NCBI RefSeq assembly: GCF_026191915.1
Contig: NZ_JAIMBY010000025.1
Location: 1-35,070 of the forward strand
Length of the DNA stretch: 35,070 nt
Direction: 5' to 3'
Source: Acidiphilium sp. PA
Lineage (GTDB): Bacteria; Pseudomonadota; Alphaproteobacteria; Acetobacterales; Acetobacteraceae
Shown here: positions 25,394 through 32,497 of the stretch, in pieces
Position numbering within the stretch: position 1 is the stretch's first letter
Layout: every line of letters begins with the position of its first letter
Notes under the pieces: model-generated
The model's database searches: none
What the model saw: the letters and a program-made list of their open reading frames with translations, nothing else
Told to the model about the DNA's origin: nothing
Translations under genes and position numbers: made by a program

Positions 25394-25666
25394 TCAGCCG
25401 CCGGGTTGGGGATGGATGCGGTCCTCGTCGAACGGGACGGCCTCGATGACCTGTTCCCTGCTGTCGGCAGTGACCCGGTCGATGTAGGCGATGATCCCTT
25501 CGCGCCGATCGTCGGTGTCGATGTGTTCGGGTTGACTGGCTGATTCCATCGCGCGTTTGGCCGCGACCTTCGCCGCCTCGATGGCCGCGGTATCGCTGTT
25601 CGCCTCGGTCGTGATGCTATCGTAGGCGCGTAGCCAGAAGCCGAGTTTCACGATGTATTCGGTCAT
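25394..25666 (-). CDS. Hypothetical protein (90 aa)
   Basis: Small soluble protein with a possible amphipathic helix (DTAAIEAAKVAAKRAMESA) and an acidic second half. The beginning TEYIVKLGFWLRAYDS followed by a helix suggests a small alpha/beta fold as seen in many plasmid/phage accessory proteins, but I cannot name a family. ATG 25666 overlaps the stop of the DUF6915 gene as ATGA. Confidence 0.6.
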   Translation of the reverse strand: MTEYIVKLGFWLRAYDSITTEANSDTAAIEAAKVAAKRAMESASQPEHIDTDDRREGIIAYIDRVTADSREQVIEAVPFDEDRIHPQPGG

Positions 25667-26022
25667 GATGCGGTTCCTTCCAGAATGTCGCGGTCCAGCG
25701 TGCTGCGCGATCCCATCCAGGCTTCCGGCCGGATCGCGCGCACCCAGTCAGCGAAGCTCGGGATGCGACCGAGATCTTCTTTCACGTGCTGTTCGGCGAT
25801 CAGCCGGACCGGAACGATCCGGCCTGCGCTGTTGGTCAGAACGTGACCGAACACGCGCTCGGTGATGAAGATGCCGCTCGAGTGGTGGAGCGCTGCGCGG
25901 TGCCGAAAGTCGGCGACCGCTGCCTTGCTGGAATCGAGGAAGTCATGGATCGCCTGGTAGTCGTCGGGTGAGCCGCCCCACTGACGCGCGGATGACACCG
26001 CATGGTGATACGGATGTGCCAC
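25663..26022 (-). CDS. DUF6915-like protein (119 aa)
   Basis: The sequence matches my memory of DUF6915: MAHPYHHAVSSARQWGG at the start, DDYQAIHDFLDSSKA, DFRHRALHHS-like segment (DFRHRAALHHSSGIF), then TNSAGRIVPVRLIAEQHV and EDLGRIPSFADWV. The many conserved His residues could bind metal, but the function is unknown; the family is common in phages and plasmids. I prefer the GTG at 26022 because it matches the family start and follows GAGG, whose first bases are the stop of the upstream gene. An ATG at 26046 lacks a ribosome binding site and would overlap the upstream gene by 17 bases. Confidence 0.75.
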   Translation of the reverse strand: MAHPYHHAVSSARQWGGSPDDYQAIHDFLDSSKAAVADFRHRAALHHSSGIFITERVFGHVLTNSAGRIVPVRLIAEQHVKEDLGRIPSFADWVRAIRPEAWMGSRSTLDRDILEGTAS

Positions 26023-26029
26023 GGGGCCC

Positions 26030-26587
26030 TCACATCTCGTGTTCATAGTAATTTGTTTCGGTGTAGCGTTCGTTCATCTCCAGCCGGATCGTCTCGCTCT
26101 CGACATCGAATCCGCACTCGCCGAATCCGCCGTCGTTGTTCTCCCATCCGTCGTGCTTTGCGCCGATGAAGTCCCAGAAGATCTCCTCGATGATGTCCTG
26201 GATCAGGGATGATTTTTCCATCTCCTGGACTTCATAGCCGGCGCAGCGCTGCCCGCTCGGTGTCTCCGAACAGGGTTCATATCGTTCTTTCATTGTAGCG
26301 AACGGATAGGGGATGGGTTCCGCCGGCAGATCGATCGGCTTTTTCTCCGCGTCGTAAGCCTCGACCGATTCGATCTGGCCACTGTCGCCGTAGCCATCGA
26401 ACGTCACGGTGACGCGCGTGATCCCGGCAGCTTTCAAGGCGCCGAACAGGATCGGTTTGGCTTTTCGCAGGATCGAGCTTTGCAGTTTCTGGAACTCGGT
26501 ATGTGCCACCGTGTAGTCAGCAATCAGCGCGGTCGCGGTGGCAACCGATGCCGGTTCGGCCGTCGGTGTGGTGGAATGATCGCTCAT
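26030..26587 (-). CDS. DUF6878-like protein (185 aa)
   Basis: The central segment (ALKAAGITRVTVTFDGYGDSGQIE split over about residues 45-75) is the hallmark of DUF6878, small proteins of phages and plasmids without known function. The C-terminal half is acidic and ends ETNYYEHEM. I use ATG 26587 with GGAGA nine bases ahead; a second, equally good start at ATG 26653 (GAAAGGAAAA before it) adds 22 residues, and the frame stays open further up through leader E3. It is the first gene of a three-gene operon with DUF6915 and the 90-aa gene. Confidence 0.75.
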   Translation of the reverse strand: MSDHSTTPTAEPASVATATALIADYTVAHTEFQKLQSSILRKAKPILFGALKAAGITRVTVTFDGYGDSGQIESVEAYDAEKKPIDLPAEPIPYPFATMKERYEPCSETPSGQRCAGYEVQEMEKSSLIQDIIEEIFWDFIGAKHDGWENNDGGFGECGFDVESETIRLEMNERYTETNYYEHEM

Positions 26588-26665
26588 GGGGTGGTCTCCG
26601 TCTGATGGGTATGGGGGAAGAGAACGATGGTGGAGCTGCTCGCGCAGTTTCATGGATTTTCCTTT

Positions 26666-26684
26666 CATCTTCTTCGTGAAGATG
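26666..26684 (-). promoter_or_regulatory. Second leader hairpin (P4) after E3
   Basis: CATCTTC (26666-26672) pairs with GAAGATG (26678-26684), loop of five. On the minus strand it is followed directly by AAAGGAAAA, the ribosome binding site of ATG 26653. Confidence 0.5.
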
Positions 26685-26711
26685 TCCGGATCGCGGCCAC
26701 GGCGGTGCCGG

Positions 26712-26822
26712 GCGGGGCAAGGCTGCGCAAGGGTGCGGAGCGCCCGCAGCGCAGGACCAGAGCCACGCACAGCCTGCCCTCCGGGGCAGGCGAGCATGGC
26801 GTGGACCCACGCCTTGCCCCGC
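26712..26822 (-). ncRNA. Leader RNA element E3 (full type)
   Basis: P1 is a perfect 12-bp stem, GCGGGGCAAGGC (26712-26723) with its complement (26811-26822). P2 is GCCTGCCC (26772-26779) / GGGCAGGC (26784-26791). P3 is a two-part hairpin (26724-26728 / 26749-26753 and 26731-26736 / 26740-26745). Junction sequences GGGTCCACGCCATGCTC and TGTGCGTGGCTCTGG match the family. Compared with E1, the inner end of P1 changed from GGG/CCC to GGC/GCC, keeping the pairs. Confidence 0.7.
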
Positions 26823-26860
26823 ACGGACCGACCGTGGCAGCCGGGCCTACACCGATCGCT

Positions 26861-27532
26861 TCAGGCGACGGTTTGATCCACCCTCATCAACGTTGGCGTC
26901 GCTGACGTCGTGCGTTCAGCGGTTTCGATTTCAGCCGTTGCGAGCACACGCCCGCGGATCCGGTATCGGCCGCCAAGCGGACGGTCTCCGGCATCGACCG
27001 GCCGGAAAGCAAGAATCATTCGTCCCCGCCGTGACATAGCTTCGGCGATGAACCTGTCGTAGCTGGCCCCATCGGTAAACCGGAGCGGGGTTGCGAACCG
27101 GATGTGGGTACCGCTGACGATGCGCGCTTGCTGCCGCCGCTCGCCGGCTTTGCGTTCCCGAGCGGCAGCAACCCGTGCCCGCCAGTCCGCCGCATATCCC
27201 GCGCCGGGCAGTTGATCGATCGGGGTCAGCAGATTCATGATCCCGACCGGGCAATCGACCTCGCAGGGACCAACCGACTCGTCCATCGGCTTGTAACCGA
27301 AATCGCCATCGCGGCCCATTTGCGTCAGGTATACATAGGCCACGGTGTATGGCGCCTGATCGGGAATGCCGATCAGAACCGCCGCATACCAGGTCGAACC
27401 GACGAAGGCGGATTTGACCACCTTGATCTCGGCCCTCCCCGGCTTGTCGGCGATCTGCTCGATTTCGCTGCGCAAAAACGCATCCTTGTCGGCGGTGCTA
27501 CGACCACCGATCGGTTGATAATACCATCCCAT
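26861..27532 (-). CDS. Hypothetical protein, MGWYYQP-type (223 aa)
   Basis: The start MGWYYQPIGGRSTADKDAF recalls a small family of plasmid/phage proteins (possibly DUF6927-like; low certainty). The first 120 residues are a compact domain; after a charged helix (AARERKAGERRQQAR) a second domain begins (SGTHIRFATPLRFTDGASYD). AGGAG lies seven bases before ATG 27532. It stands alone between a terminator hairpin (27587-27606) and leader E3. Confidence 0.65.
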   Translation of the reverse strand: MGWYYQPIGGRSTADKDAFLRSEIEQIADKPGRAEIKVVKSAFVGSTWYAAVLIGIPDQAPYTVAYVYLTQMGRDGDFGYKPMDESVGPCEVDCPVGIMNLLTPIDQLPGAGYAADWRARVAAARERKAGERRQQARIVSGTHIRFATPLRFTDGASYDRFIAEAMSRRGRMILAFRPVDAGDRPLGGRYRIRGRVLATAEIETAERTTSATPTLMRVDQTVA

Positions 27533-27586
27533 GACGGGACTCCTGTGAGAGGGGTTAAAGCAATCACCCACCCCGAAAACGCCAAA

Positions 27587-27606
27587 GCCCGCCGATAAGG
27601 GCGGGC
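27587..27606 (-). terminator. Terminator hairpin
   Basis: A 7-bp stem GCCCGCC / GGCGGGC with a six-base loop, followed on the minus strand by TTTGGCGTTTTC. It ends the operon led by E4. Confidence 0.65.
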
Positions 27607-27646
27607 CTGCGGTTCGAGAGTGGGCAGGTGGCTGCCGACGTGCGGC

Positions 27647-28042
27647 CTATTCGTATAAGGGCCGTATCCGCGGGAAATGCGTCGGCATGATCTGGGCGCG
27701 CATGACCCGGACATCGTATTGCCCGACCGAGTTGGTCTGCGAGATGTCGGGACGGCCCTGATTGACCTCGGGTAGTTTCACTCGCATCTGCTCCGCGTGT
27801 ACGTTGGCCGCAGCGATGGTGCAGAAGCCCGCCGGGGCGGCTCCAAGGGTTTCATAGACCCACGGGTCGATCGCGAGGATGCCGGTTTGATACCACCATC
27901 CTCCTTCCTCAGGGCCGCCGTAACTCAGGTCGATCAGGAAAACCGCGACCCAGCAGAGGCCGGCCCCTTGATCATCGTCGGGACCGGACTCGTAATCGGT
28001 AGCCGTGGCCGGTGGCGTTTCGGCACCAATGGTATCGATCAT
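27647..28042 (-). CDS. Hypothetical protein (131 aa)
   Basis: Unknown family. It is acidic at the start (TDYESGPDDDQGAG), then has a hydrophobic strand (GLCWVAVFLIDLSYGG) and a domain with conserved-looking Trp/Tyr residues (EGGWWYQTGILAIDPWVYE). ATG 28042 follows GGGAG and overlaps the stop of the 38-aa peptide as ATGA. Confidence 0.65.
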   Translation of the reverse strand: MIDTIGAETPPATATDYESGPDDDQGAGLCWVAVFLIDLSYGGPEEGGWWYQTGILAIDPWVYETLGAAPAGFCTIAAANVHAEQMRVKLPEVNQGRPDISQTNSVGQYDVRVMRAQIMPTHFPRIRPLYE

Positions 28043-28155
28043 GGGACCACGCTCCCGTTCGATTGGATGACGGGCGGTGCGTGCAGGACGCCGATGGCCG
28101 GCATTGCGAGGATGACGTGGATCACGATGGCGAGGGTCATGACCCGGATCGCCAT
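28039..28155 (-). CDS. Very small membrane peptide (38 aa)
   Basis: One hydrophobic helix (MTLAIVIHVILAMPAIGVL) followed by a short tail. Its stop overlaps the next start as ATGA, the same coupling seen in neighbouring operons, which is the main support. The start is uncertain: ATG 28155 lacks a ribosome binding site, and an in-frame GTG five codons earlier is possible. Confidence 0.45.
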   Translation of the reverse strand: MAIRVMTLAIVIHVILAMPAIGVLHAPPVIQSNGSVVP

Positions 28156-28208
28156 GTCGAAATGCCACACGTTCAGTATGCGTAATCGTTTCCTGGGTTT
28201 CTCCTTCA

Positions 28209-28225
28209 GTCTTCTCCTTGAAGAC
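28209..28225 (-). promoter_or_regulatory. Second leader hairpin (P4) after E4
   Basis: GTCTTC (28209-28214) pairs with GAAGAC (28220-28225); the five-base loop reads AAGGA on the minus strand and a purine-rich GAAGGAGAAA follows. Confidence 0.45.
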
Positions 28226-28244
28226 CCCCTCCCCCGGCCGTATC

Positions 28245-28327
28245 GGGATGACCGGGGCAAGGGCGCGCGAGGGCGCTTGCGCCCGCACCACGGGAGCGCA
28301 GCGACAACCCCTTGCGGCGGTCATCCC
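28245..28327 (-). ncRNA. Leader RNA element E4 (short type)
   Basis: An outer stem GGGATGACC (28245-28253) / GGTCATCCC (28319-28327) continues, after a three-base internal loop, into GCAAGGG (28257-28263) / CCCTTGC (28309-28315). Inside, GGGCG/CGCCC (28271-28284) forms a hairpin, and CGCTGCGCTCC lies in the junction on the minus strand, as in E6. It precedes the 38-aa/131-aa operon by 90 bases. The 28328-28461 stretch beyond it holds nothing I recognise. Confidence 0.55.
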
Positions 28328-28461
28328 GCATGCGGCAGGGAATTGTCCTAACTGCCGGGTCTTATTTGCTTGTCAGCGCCCCACGCTGATTTCAGGGGCG
28401 GTGATTGCCGTTGAGCCGTTCCGCCGTGGTGATCGGGTCAACCGTGTTGTTGCGTTTTTGC

Positions 28462-28614
28462 CTACCAGCGTACGCTGCCACGTTTTCTGCGCACCCGTCT
28501 GGCTTTCCACGCCACCAAGGCGTGTTTCATCTTATCAATCTGTGGCGCGAATATGTAGCCGAACGCAGCGCCGGACATCATAACCGTCAGAAGGTTTCTG
28601 AAATAGTCGCTCAT
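28462..28614 (-). CDS. Small membrane protein (50 aa)
   Basis: A short hydrophobic segment (LLTVMMSGAAFGYIFAP, about residues 8-24) is followed by a strongly basic tail (KARRVRRKRG), which would lie in the cytoplasm. GGAG precedes ATG 28614, four bases after the stop of the HD gene, so it belongs to that operon. Confidence 0.55.
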   Translation of the reverse strand: MSDYFRNLLTVMMSGAAFGYIFAPQIDKMKHALVAWKARRVRRKRGSVRW

Positions 28615-28618
28615 TGTC

Positions 28619-29302
28619 CTACTCCGCCGCTTCGACTTGATCATAATCGATATGACCCGGTGACGTAGAAATTTCCTGCCGGGCACGAATCAGGCCACGC
28701 AACGTCTCCTCGAACCGTTCTGCTGCCAAATGCGCCGGCCATGGCTCCCAGGGCGCCATACCCGGTTGCACATTCAACGGGTCCTCATCAAGCGGCTTCA
28801 GGGTGATCCCGAGATCACGCCGCAGTGCCGGTTTCCGCCATCCGACGACGTGGAGGGCTTCGCTCGCGGCCGCCAGACGATCGGCATGCTTGTGCTGCCG
28901 GTGGATCGCGACCGTCCAGGGTGGGAGGTCGTAGCGGAGGTTCACAGCGGCCTGAAGACGGCGGTTGACCTCCGCATACCCCTCCCCGAGGTGTGGTTTC
29001 AGCGGGGTGATCGGATCAAAACCACCAATCAGTGCCTCCGTTGCATCGTGGAGTAGCTCACGCAGCGCCTCGCCCGGCGACAATGGTGACGGTGCGAGTT
29101 GCTGACGGATTGCCAACACCGTCAGACTGTGCTGGGCAACAGACAGCGGCAGATCCCAGCAGGAATGACCGCCCCAACGATAGGTGCGGGATAAGCCAGT
29201 CGCAAGATCAGTCTCGGTCCAGGCATTCGGTGCCGGATCCAGCAGGTTGAGGCGATTGCCGGAGCGAAACATGATCCACGCCCGCGGCAGTTGTTTGTTC
29301 AT
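28619..29302 (-). CDS. HD-domain phosphohydrolase, YfbR-like
   Basis: The 227-aa protein has the metal-binding His in SVAQHSL (58) and the HD pair in LHDATEALIGGFDPITPLK (85-86), nearly the motif of YfbR, a 5'-deoxynucleotidase that removes phosphate from dNMPs. The RAWIMFRSGNRLNLLDP beginning is typical of the plasmid/phage forms. It may adjust nucleotide pools during plasmid or phage replication. GGAG lies nine bases before ATG 29302; an ATG 54 bases earlier is less likely. It is led by element E5 and followed by the 50-aa membrane protein. Confidence 0.85.
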   Translation of the reverse strand: MNKQLPRAWIMFRSGNRLNLLDPAPNAWTETDLATGLSRTYRWGGHSCWDLPLSVAQHSLTVLAIRQQLAPSPLSPGEALRELLHDATEALIGGFDPITPLKPHLGEGYAEVNRRLQAAVNLRYDLPPWTVAIHRQHKHADRLAAASEALHVVGWRKPALRRDLGITLKPLDEDPLNVQPGMAPWEPWPAHLAAERFEETLRGLIRARQEISTSPGHIDYDQVEAAE

Positions 29303-29388
29303 CGGAAGATCTCCTTGGCGATCGAGAGGAAGACCACCGGACCATCCATGTTGCATTCTCTGTCTCGATCACCCCAGAGCCACCGCGG

Positions 29389-29519
29389 CCCGGTGATCCC
29401 GGCAAACGCGCAGGCGTCCGTGTTCGGATGCCTGCGGGGCCAGAGCCACGCGCAAGGAGCGCGGTATCTGCCGCGCGATTGAGCATGGCGAGGACCCACC
29501 GTTTGCCGGGGTCATCGGG
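29389..29519 (-). ncRNA. Leader RNA element E5 (full type)
   Basis: P1 is GGCAAACG (29401-29408) / CGTTTGCC (29500-29507), extended outward to 20 positions with two mismatches. Where E1 has GGCAAGGG/CCCTTGCC, both strands have changed together. P3 is a 12-bp hairpin (29409-29420 / 29425-29436) with one G-T. P2 is GCGCGG (29459-29464) / CCGCGC (29471-29476). The junction GGGTCCTCGCCATGCTC and TTGCGCGTGGCTCTGG match the family. It lies 87 bases before the HD gene. Confidence 0.75.
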
Positions 29520-29528
29520 CCGCGGTAA

Positions 29529-29951
29529 TCACCCAAAGCGCTGGGACCTCGGCTCAATGACGTCTGCAGATACGATCGGCAAGAGTTGAAAGCGGATTAC
29601 TTTAATCGCGGACGCTTGCGATCGCGGCCAGATCAGGATCAATAAGCGGACGATTGTCACAGCCAGACGATGCTCGCTACCGGCGAGCGCCTGGACGATG
29701 AGATGGCGTAGATCAGGCCACATGTCGGCCAGCCGTCCCAAGGAGACAAAACACTCGTCATCGCCGGTCGCCACCAGCGCGTCGATGGTTTCCGACGACG
29801 GTTCATCCTTTACCAGACGTATCAGCGATGCCCGGGTTTCGGGTCGTCCCATCATACCGAGAGCTATTGCGGCCTCGCGTGAGACTTCCCGATGAAGATC
29901 ATCCAGGAGCTCGATCAGGCGAGGAACGGTAGATGGCCAGAATATTGCACA
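29529..29951 (-). pseudogene. HEAT-repeat protein remnant
   Basis: The minus-strand frame ending at 29529 reads, upstream of its first ATG (29855), through more HEAT-like sequence (VPRLIELLDDLHREVSREAA, then IALGMMGRPETRASLIRL) up to a stop near 29952. The helical pairs R-L-I-E-L-L-D-D and A-A-I-A-L-G are typical of HEAT/PBS-lyase repeats. No good start or ribosome binding site exists, so I read it as the 3' end of a decayed gene. Expression of a 108-aa piece from ATG 29855 is possible. Confidence 0.45.
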
Positions 29952-30044
29952 TCAGCAGGCGCCTCGCCCTGAGGCGACGTTTCCTTCTGCGGTCGCAGAA
30001 TCCCACAGACCGTCGTGATTGACCGCGTTGATGCGGGGATGTTT

Positions 30045-30209
30045 TTTTCTGGCCGGACTCACTACCGTCTTTGCGAACCTCGTTTACCCTGTTGTCCGGA
30101 ACGCCGGTGACCACAATTACGTTGCCCTTGTCCTTGAGCGCCTAGCCCAGCCATTGATTAGTTTCGCGGCCGACACCGTAAGGACTCCCCATCTGTCCGT
30201 AGTTATTCA
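30045..30209 (-). pseudogene. Fragment of a periplasmic sugar-binding protein gene
   Basis: One minus-strand frame reads NYGQMGSPYGVGRETNQWLG, a stop codon, then ALKDKGNVIVVTGVPDNRVN and EVRKDG. The K-G-N-V-I-V-V-T-G-V-P strand and the preceding W-L-x-x-A-L-K are characteristic of ribose/xylose-type substrate-binding proteins of ABC transporters. The internal stop and missing ends show that it is a dead fragment. Confidence 0.55.
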
Positions 30210-30541
30210 ATTCCGAGTTCCTTGCGAATGTGATTGAATTTTTTCGGATCAGCATGTTGCGCATCTGACATCATACGTTTCAACGCGACAAAACCAGCCT
30301 CCGTGAAGAAGAGCCTGGGCGCCGGGTGGCGCTCCAGTCGCATCAATCCCCTCTCCAGCAATGTCTGACCGGCTGGTGGTATCTTTGGTTCGCCCGAGTT
30401 TGGACCCGTCTTCCTGGTACGGACTAGAAAGCCATCAGAAACGGCTGGGAGTGTCGTGAAAACCTCGTCAAGTTCGCGACGGATGTAAGCACGCTCGGCG
30501 GCGTTGAAATCGTCTGGGGGAGGCGGATTGGCTAGAGACAT
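30203..30541 (-). CDS. Hypothetical protein (112 aa)
   Basis: Unknown family. It has a helical beginning (DFNAAERAYIRRELDEVF), a Lys/Pro-rich middle and a winged-helix-like C-terminal half (GQTLLERGLMRLERH; FFTEAGFVALKRMMSDAQ; HIRKELGIE), which could be DNA-binding. Start uncertain: ATG 30541 or ATG 30565, neither with a strong ribosome binding site. It ends inside the border of the sugar-binding remnant. Confidence 0.55.
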   Translation of the reverse strand: MSLANPPPPDDFNAAERAYIRRELDEVFTTLPAVSDGFLVRTRKTGPNSGEPKIPPAGQTLLERGLMRLERHPAPRLFFTEAGFVALKRMMSDAQHADPKKFNHIRKELGIE

Positions 30542-30565
30542 GGTTGACGATTGACCGATCTTCAT

Positions 30566-31216
30566 GGAGTGGGGAGCATCTCAAGGGGGGAAACAATCGA
30601 TGAGGCTGACGGTGTAGTCGCCCTTTGTGCTGGTGGGCAAGTTGCGAGTGAGCAGATAGGCCGCGACTCGTTGACCCTTGTGGGAATTCTCGACCTTCCC
30701 GTGGGTCGGCAGTTCCTAGACTTACACACTGAAGGGTCGTCCGCTGGCCCGAAGGGCAAGAAACTCCTAGCGGCTTGTACGTGCGCGAGGTCAACAAATC
30801 CCACATGAGTCGGCATCCACTGATTCTGGCGTGGCATCGTCCATTGCCGAGGATATCTTGACCGGTTGATGATGGCGCTTTGATGAAGCTGGCTCACTGT
30901 GTATCCAACATGTTGAGGGTGGCAAAACTACTTGAGCGCGGGTTTCCGGGTTATGAGACAACCGGCCGGCGCTAAAGCGTGGGATTTCTTGACTGACGTG
31001 TCGGCGCCTCGTTCGCGGCCATATCTTGCCGCGCAAGTCGGGAAATCCCCTAAGGGCGATCTCAAGACAAGGCGGTAAGCTACTAGCTTTAGGGGATTTT
31101 CCGACGCACAAGATTGTAAACCAGAGTTTACGGTCGAAAAATCCCACAGGAGTCGAGGGAATACAAACATTGGGCCAACGGGTTGACCGATAAAAACGTT
31201 GTGGCAGGCTGAAATT
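30566..31216. other. Gene-free region downstream of repA with iteron-like repeats
   Basis: No credible gene. It carries five copies of the iteron-like motif (consensus GGTCRRGAAATCCCAC): 30789-30805 (+), 30979-30993 (-), 31037-31050 (+, diverged), 31092-31105 (-, diverged) and 31132-31150 (+). The 31037-31105 pair forms an inverted arrangement. The role may be copy-number control or part of the origin. Confidence 0.5.
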
Positions 31217-32155
31217 CTATGACTTGACAAGCTTTAAGACAGGCGGCCTTGACGGATGTAGGGTAACGCCGCGCTCCTCTACTTCAAGCCGACATTCGGG
31301 ATACGCGGCAGTAGCAGCTCGGAGAGCGTCAGCGAAGAGAGGCTTGAAGTGCTTCAATGGCCTGCCTGTAGTGTTGAACTGGGCGGTCAAGGCGGTCCAG
31401 GATATCTCTACAGGCCCCTTCAACTCGTGGCATCGCCATGCTAGCCATATATAAACATCCAGGGCCAGAGAGCGATGAGCAAGTTCACGAATTGCCGTCT
31501 CTTGGAGCGGCACGGGGTGGTCTCTCAGTGCCCGCCAGAAAGTCTCGTCAAGGACAACGCGGTCATCCCAGGACAGATTGCTATGGTGGTGCTCGCCGGT
31601 GTCCTTAAAACGAAGTCCGGCAGAGACAATGGCACCGCGAGACCACATCTCTGCATCCTCGCCATCCCAGAAAAACTTCAACGAACAGGCTGAAATGCGT
31701 GCAGCTTGTTCCTTTAATGCGCGTGTGGTTTCTCCCCCTACGGCAATACCCATACGTTCCATCCAACTACGCATCGACTTGCCCAGTTCAATTTCGCGGC
31801 TACCCGTGCGAATCGCCTGAGTTTGCAAATAGAGAAGGATCATACGAGCGCGTGACCCGAATGGGACGCCGTATTTGACCACTGTATCTCCGCTGCGCAT
31901 GGTGCCTGGCTCGACGAGCAGTGTGACTCGATGGCCACGGCGCTGCCATATCTCGTCGTCTGGAAGTTTTTTATGTGGAAGGCTTGTTAGGCAGAATCCT
32001 GAATAGGATATCCCAATCTGCTGGCGCTCGTCTGTGAGGACCTCCTGAGCAATATCAACGAGTGGCCTATATCGAGGCTCGACGAGTTCCCTCGCCTGCT
32101 CGCTTCCGAAGTCCAGGACGAGCTGGGCTATGTTTTGGTCGATGCGGTAGCTCAT
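31217..32155 (-). CDS. repA: Plasmid replication initiator RepA
   Basis: The 312-aa protein matches the plasmid RepA family of alphaproteobacteria (RepA_C-type). Visible features: GYSGFCLTSLPHKKLPDDEIW-like segment (SYSGFCLTSLPHKKL), GVPFGSRARMILLYLQTQAI, a helix-rich winged-helix region (ELGKSMRSWMERMGIAVGGE), RRELAHRSLALDVYIWLAWR-like helix (RELAHRSLALDVYIWLAWR) and a C-terminal TAQF/FKPLF segment. It binds iterons at the origin to start replication. AAGGAG nine bases before ATG 32155 fixes the start. Iteron-like repeats lie on both sides, and one abuts a TTGACA box upstream (32211-32216), which suggests autoregulation. Confidence 0.9.
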   Translation of the reverse strand: MSYRIDQNIAQLVLDFGSEQARELVEPRYRPLVDIAQEVLTDERQQIGISYSGFCLTSLPHKKLPDDEIWQRRGHRVTLLVEPGTMRSGDTVVKYGVPFGSRARMILLYLQTQAIRTGSREIELGKSMRSWMERMGIAVGGETTRALKEQAARISACSLKFFWDGEDAEMWSRGAIVSAGLRFKDTGEHHHSNLSWDDRVVLDETFWRALRDHPVPLQETAIRELAHRSLALDVYIWLAWRCHELKGPVEISWTALTAQFNTTGRPLKHFKPLFADALRAATAAYPECRLEVEERGVTLHPSRPPVLKLVKS

Positions 32156-32497
32156 TCCAAAACTCCTTTCTAAACCTCCTCACCTAACCTAATCGTTTAT
32201 TGGGTCTACTTGTCAACTGTGGGATTTCTTGACCAAAAACCGTGGGATTTCTTGACTGAGCTATTAGAAGTTAGTTAGATTCTATTAGTAGTATTTAGTA
32301 AAAAAATCCCACGGGACGAATCGGGTTTTGGTCGGGAAATCCCAAGGAGGGGTCGAGTAATCCCTGTGGATAAGTATCCAATCCTGTGGAAAAGTTTTAA
32401 TCCTTTTTGGGGGGTCAATTTTTCCCACGCAGGATCTGTGGATAACTTTCTAGAAACGCCGAGTCGCCGATGCGTGCATCACGAACCACGCATCACG
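32156..32497. other. Replication origin region (oriV)
   Basis: Upstream of repA lie four iteron-like repeats: 32219-32234 (-), 32242-32256 (-), 32301-32315 (+) and 32330-32347 (+). An AT-rich stretch (about 32265-32306) separates the two pairs. Perfect DnaA boxes (TGTGGATAA) stand at 32365-32373 and 32437-32445, with a variant at 32385-32393. This grouping of iterons, AT-rich DNA and DnaA boxes is what an iteron-controlled origin needs. Confidence 0.75.
32211..32216 (-). promoter_or_regulatory. Candidate -35 box of repA
   Basis: A perfect TTGACA on the minus strand touches the iteron at 32219-32234. No good -10 box is seen at 17 bases, so the promoter is tentative. Confidence 0.3.

Noticed and set aside
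17438-29519. The E elements as miniature transposons or insertion sequences
   Set aside because: No target-site duplication or fixed terminal sequence is visible, all copies have the same relation to a downstream start codon, and the stems vary by paired changes.
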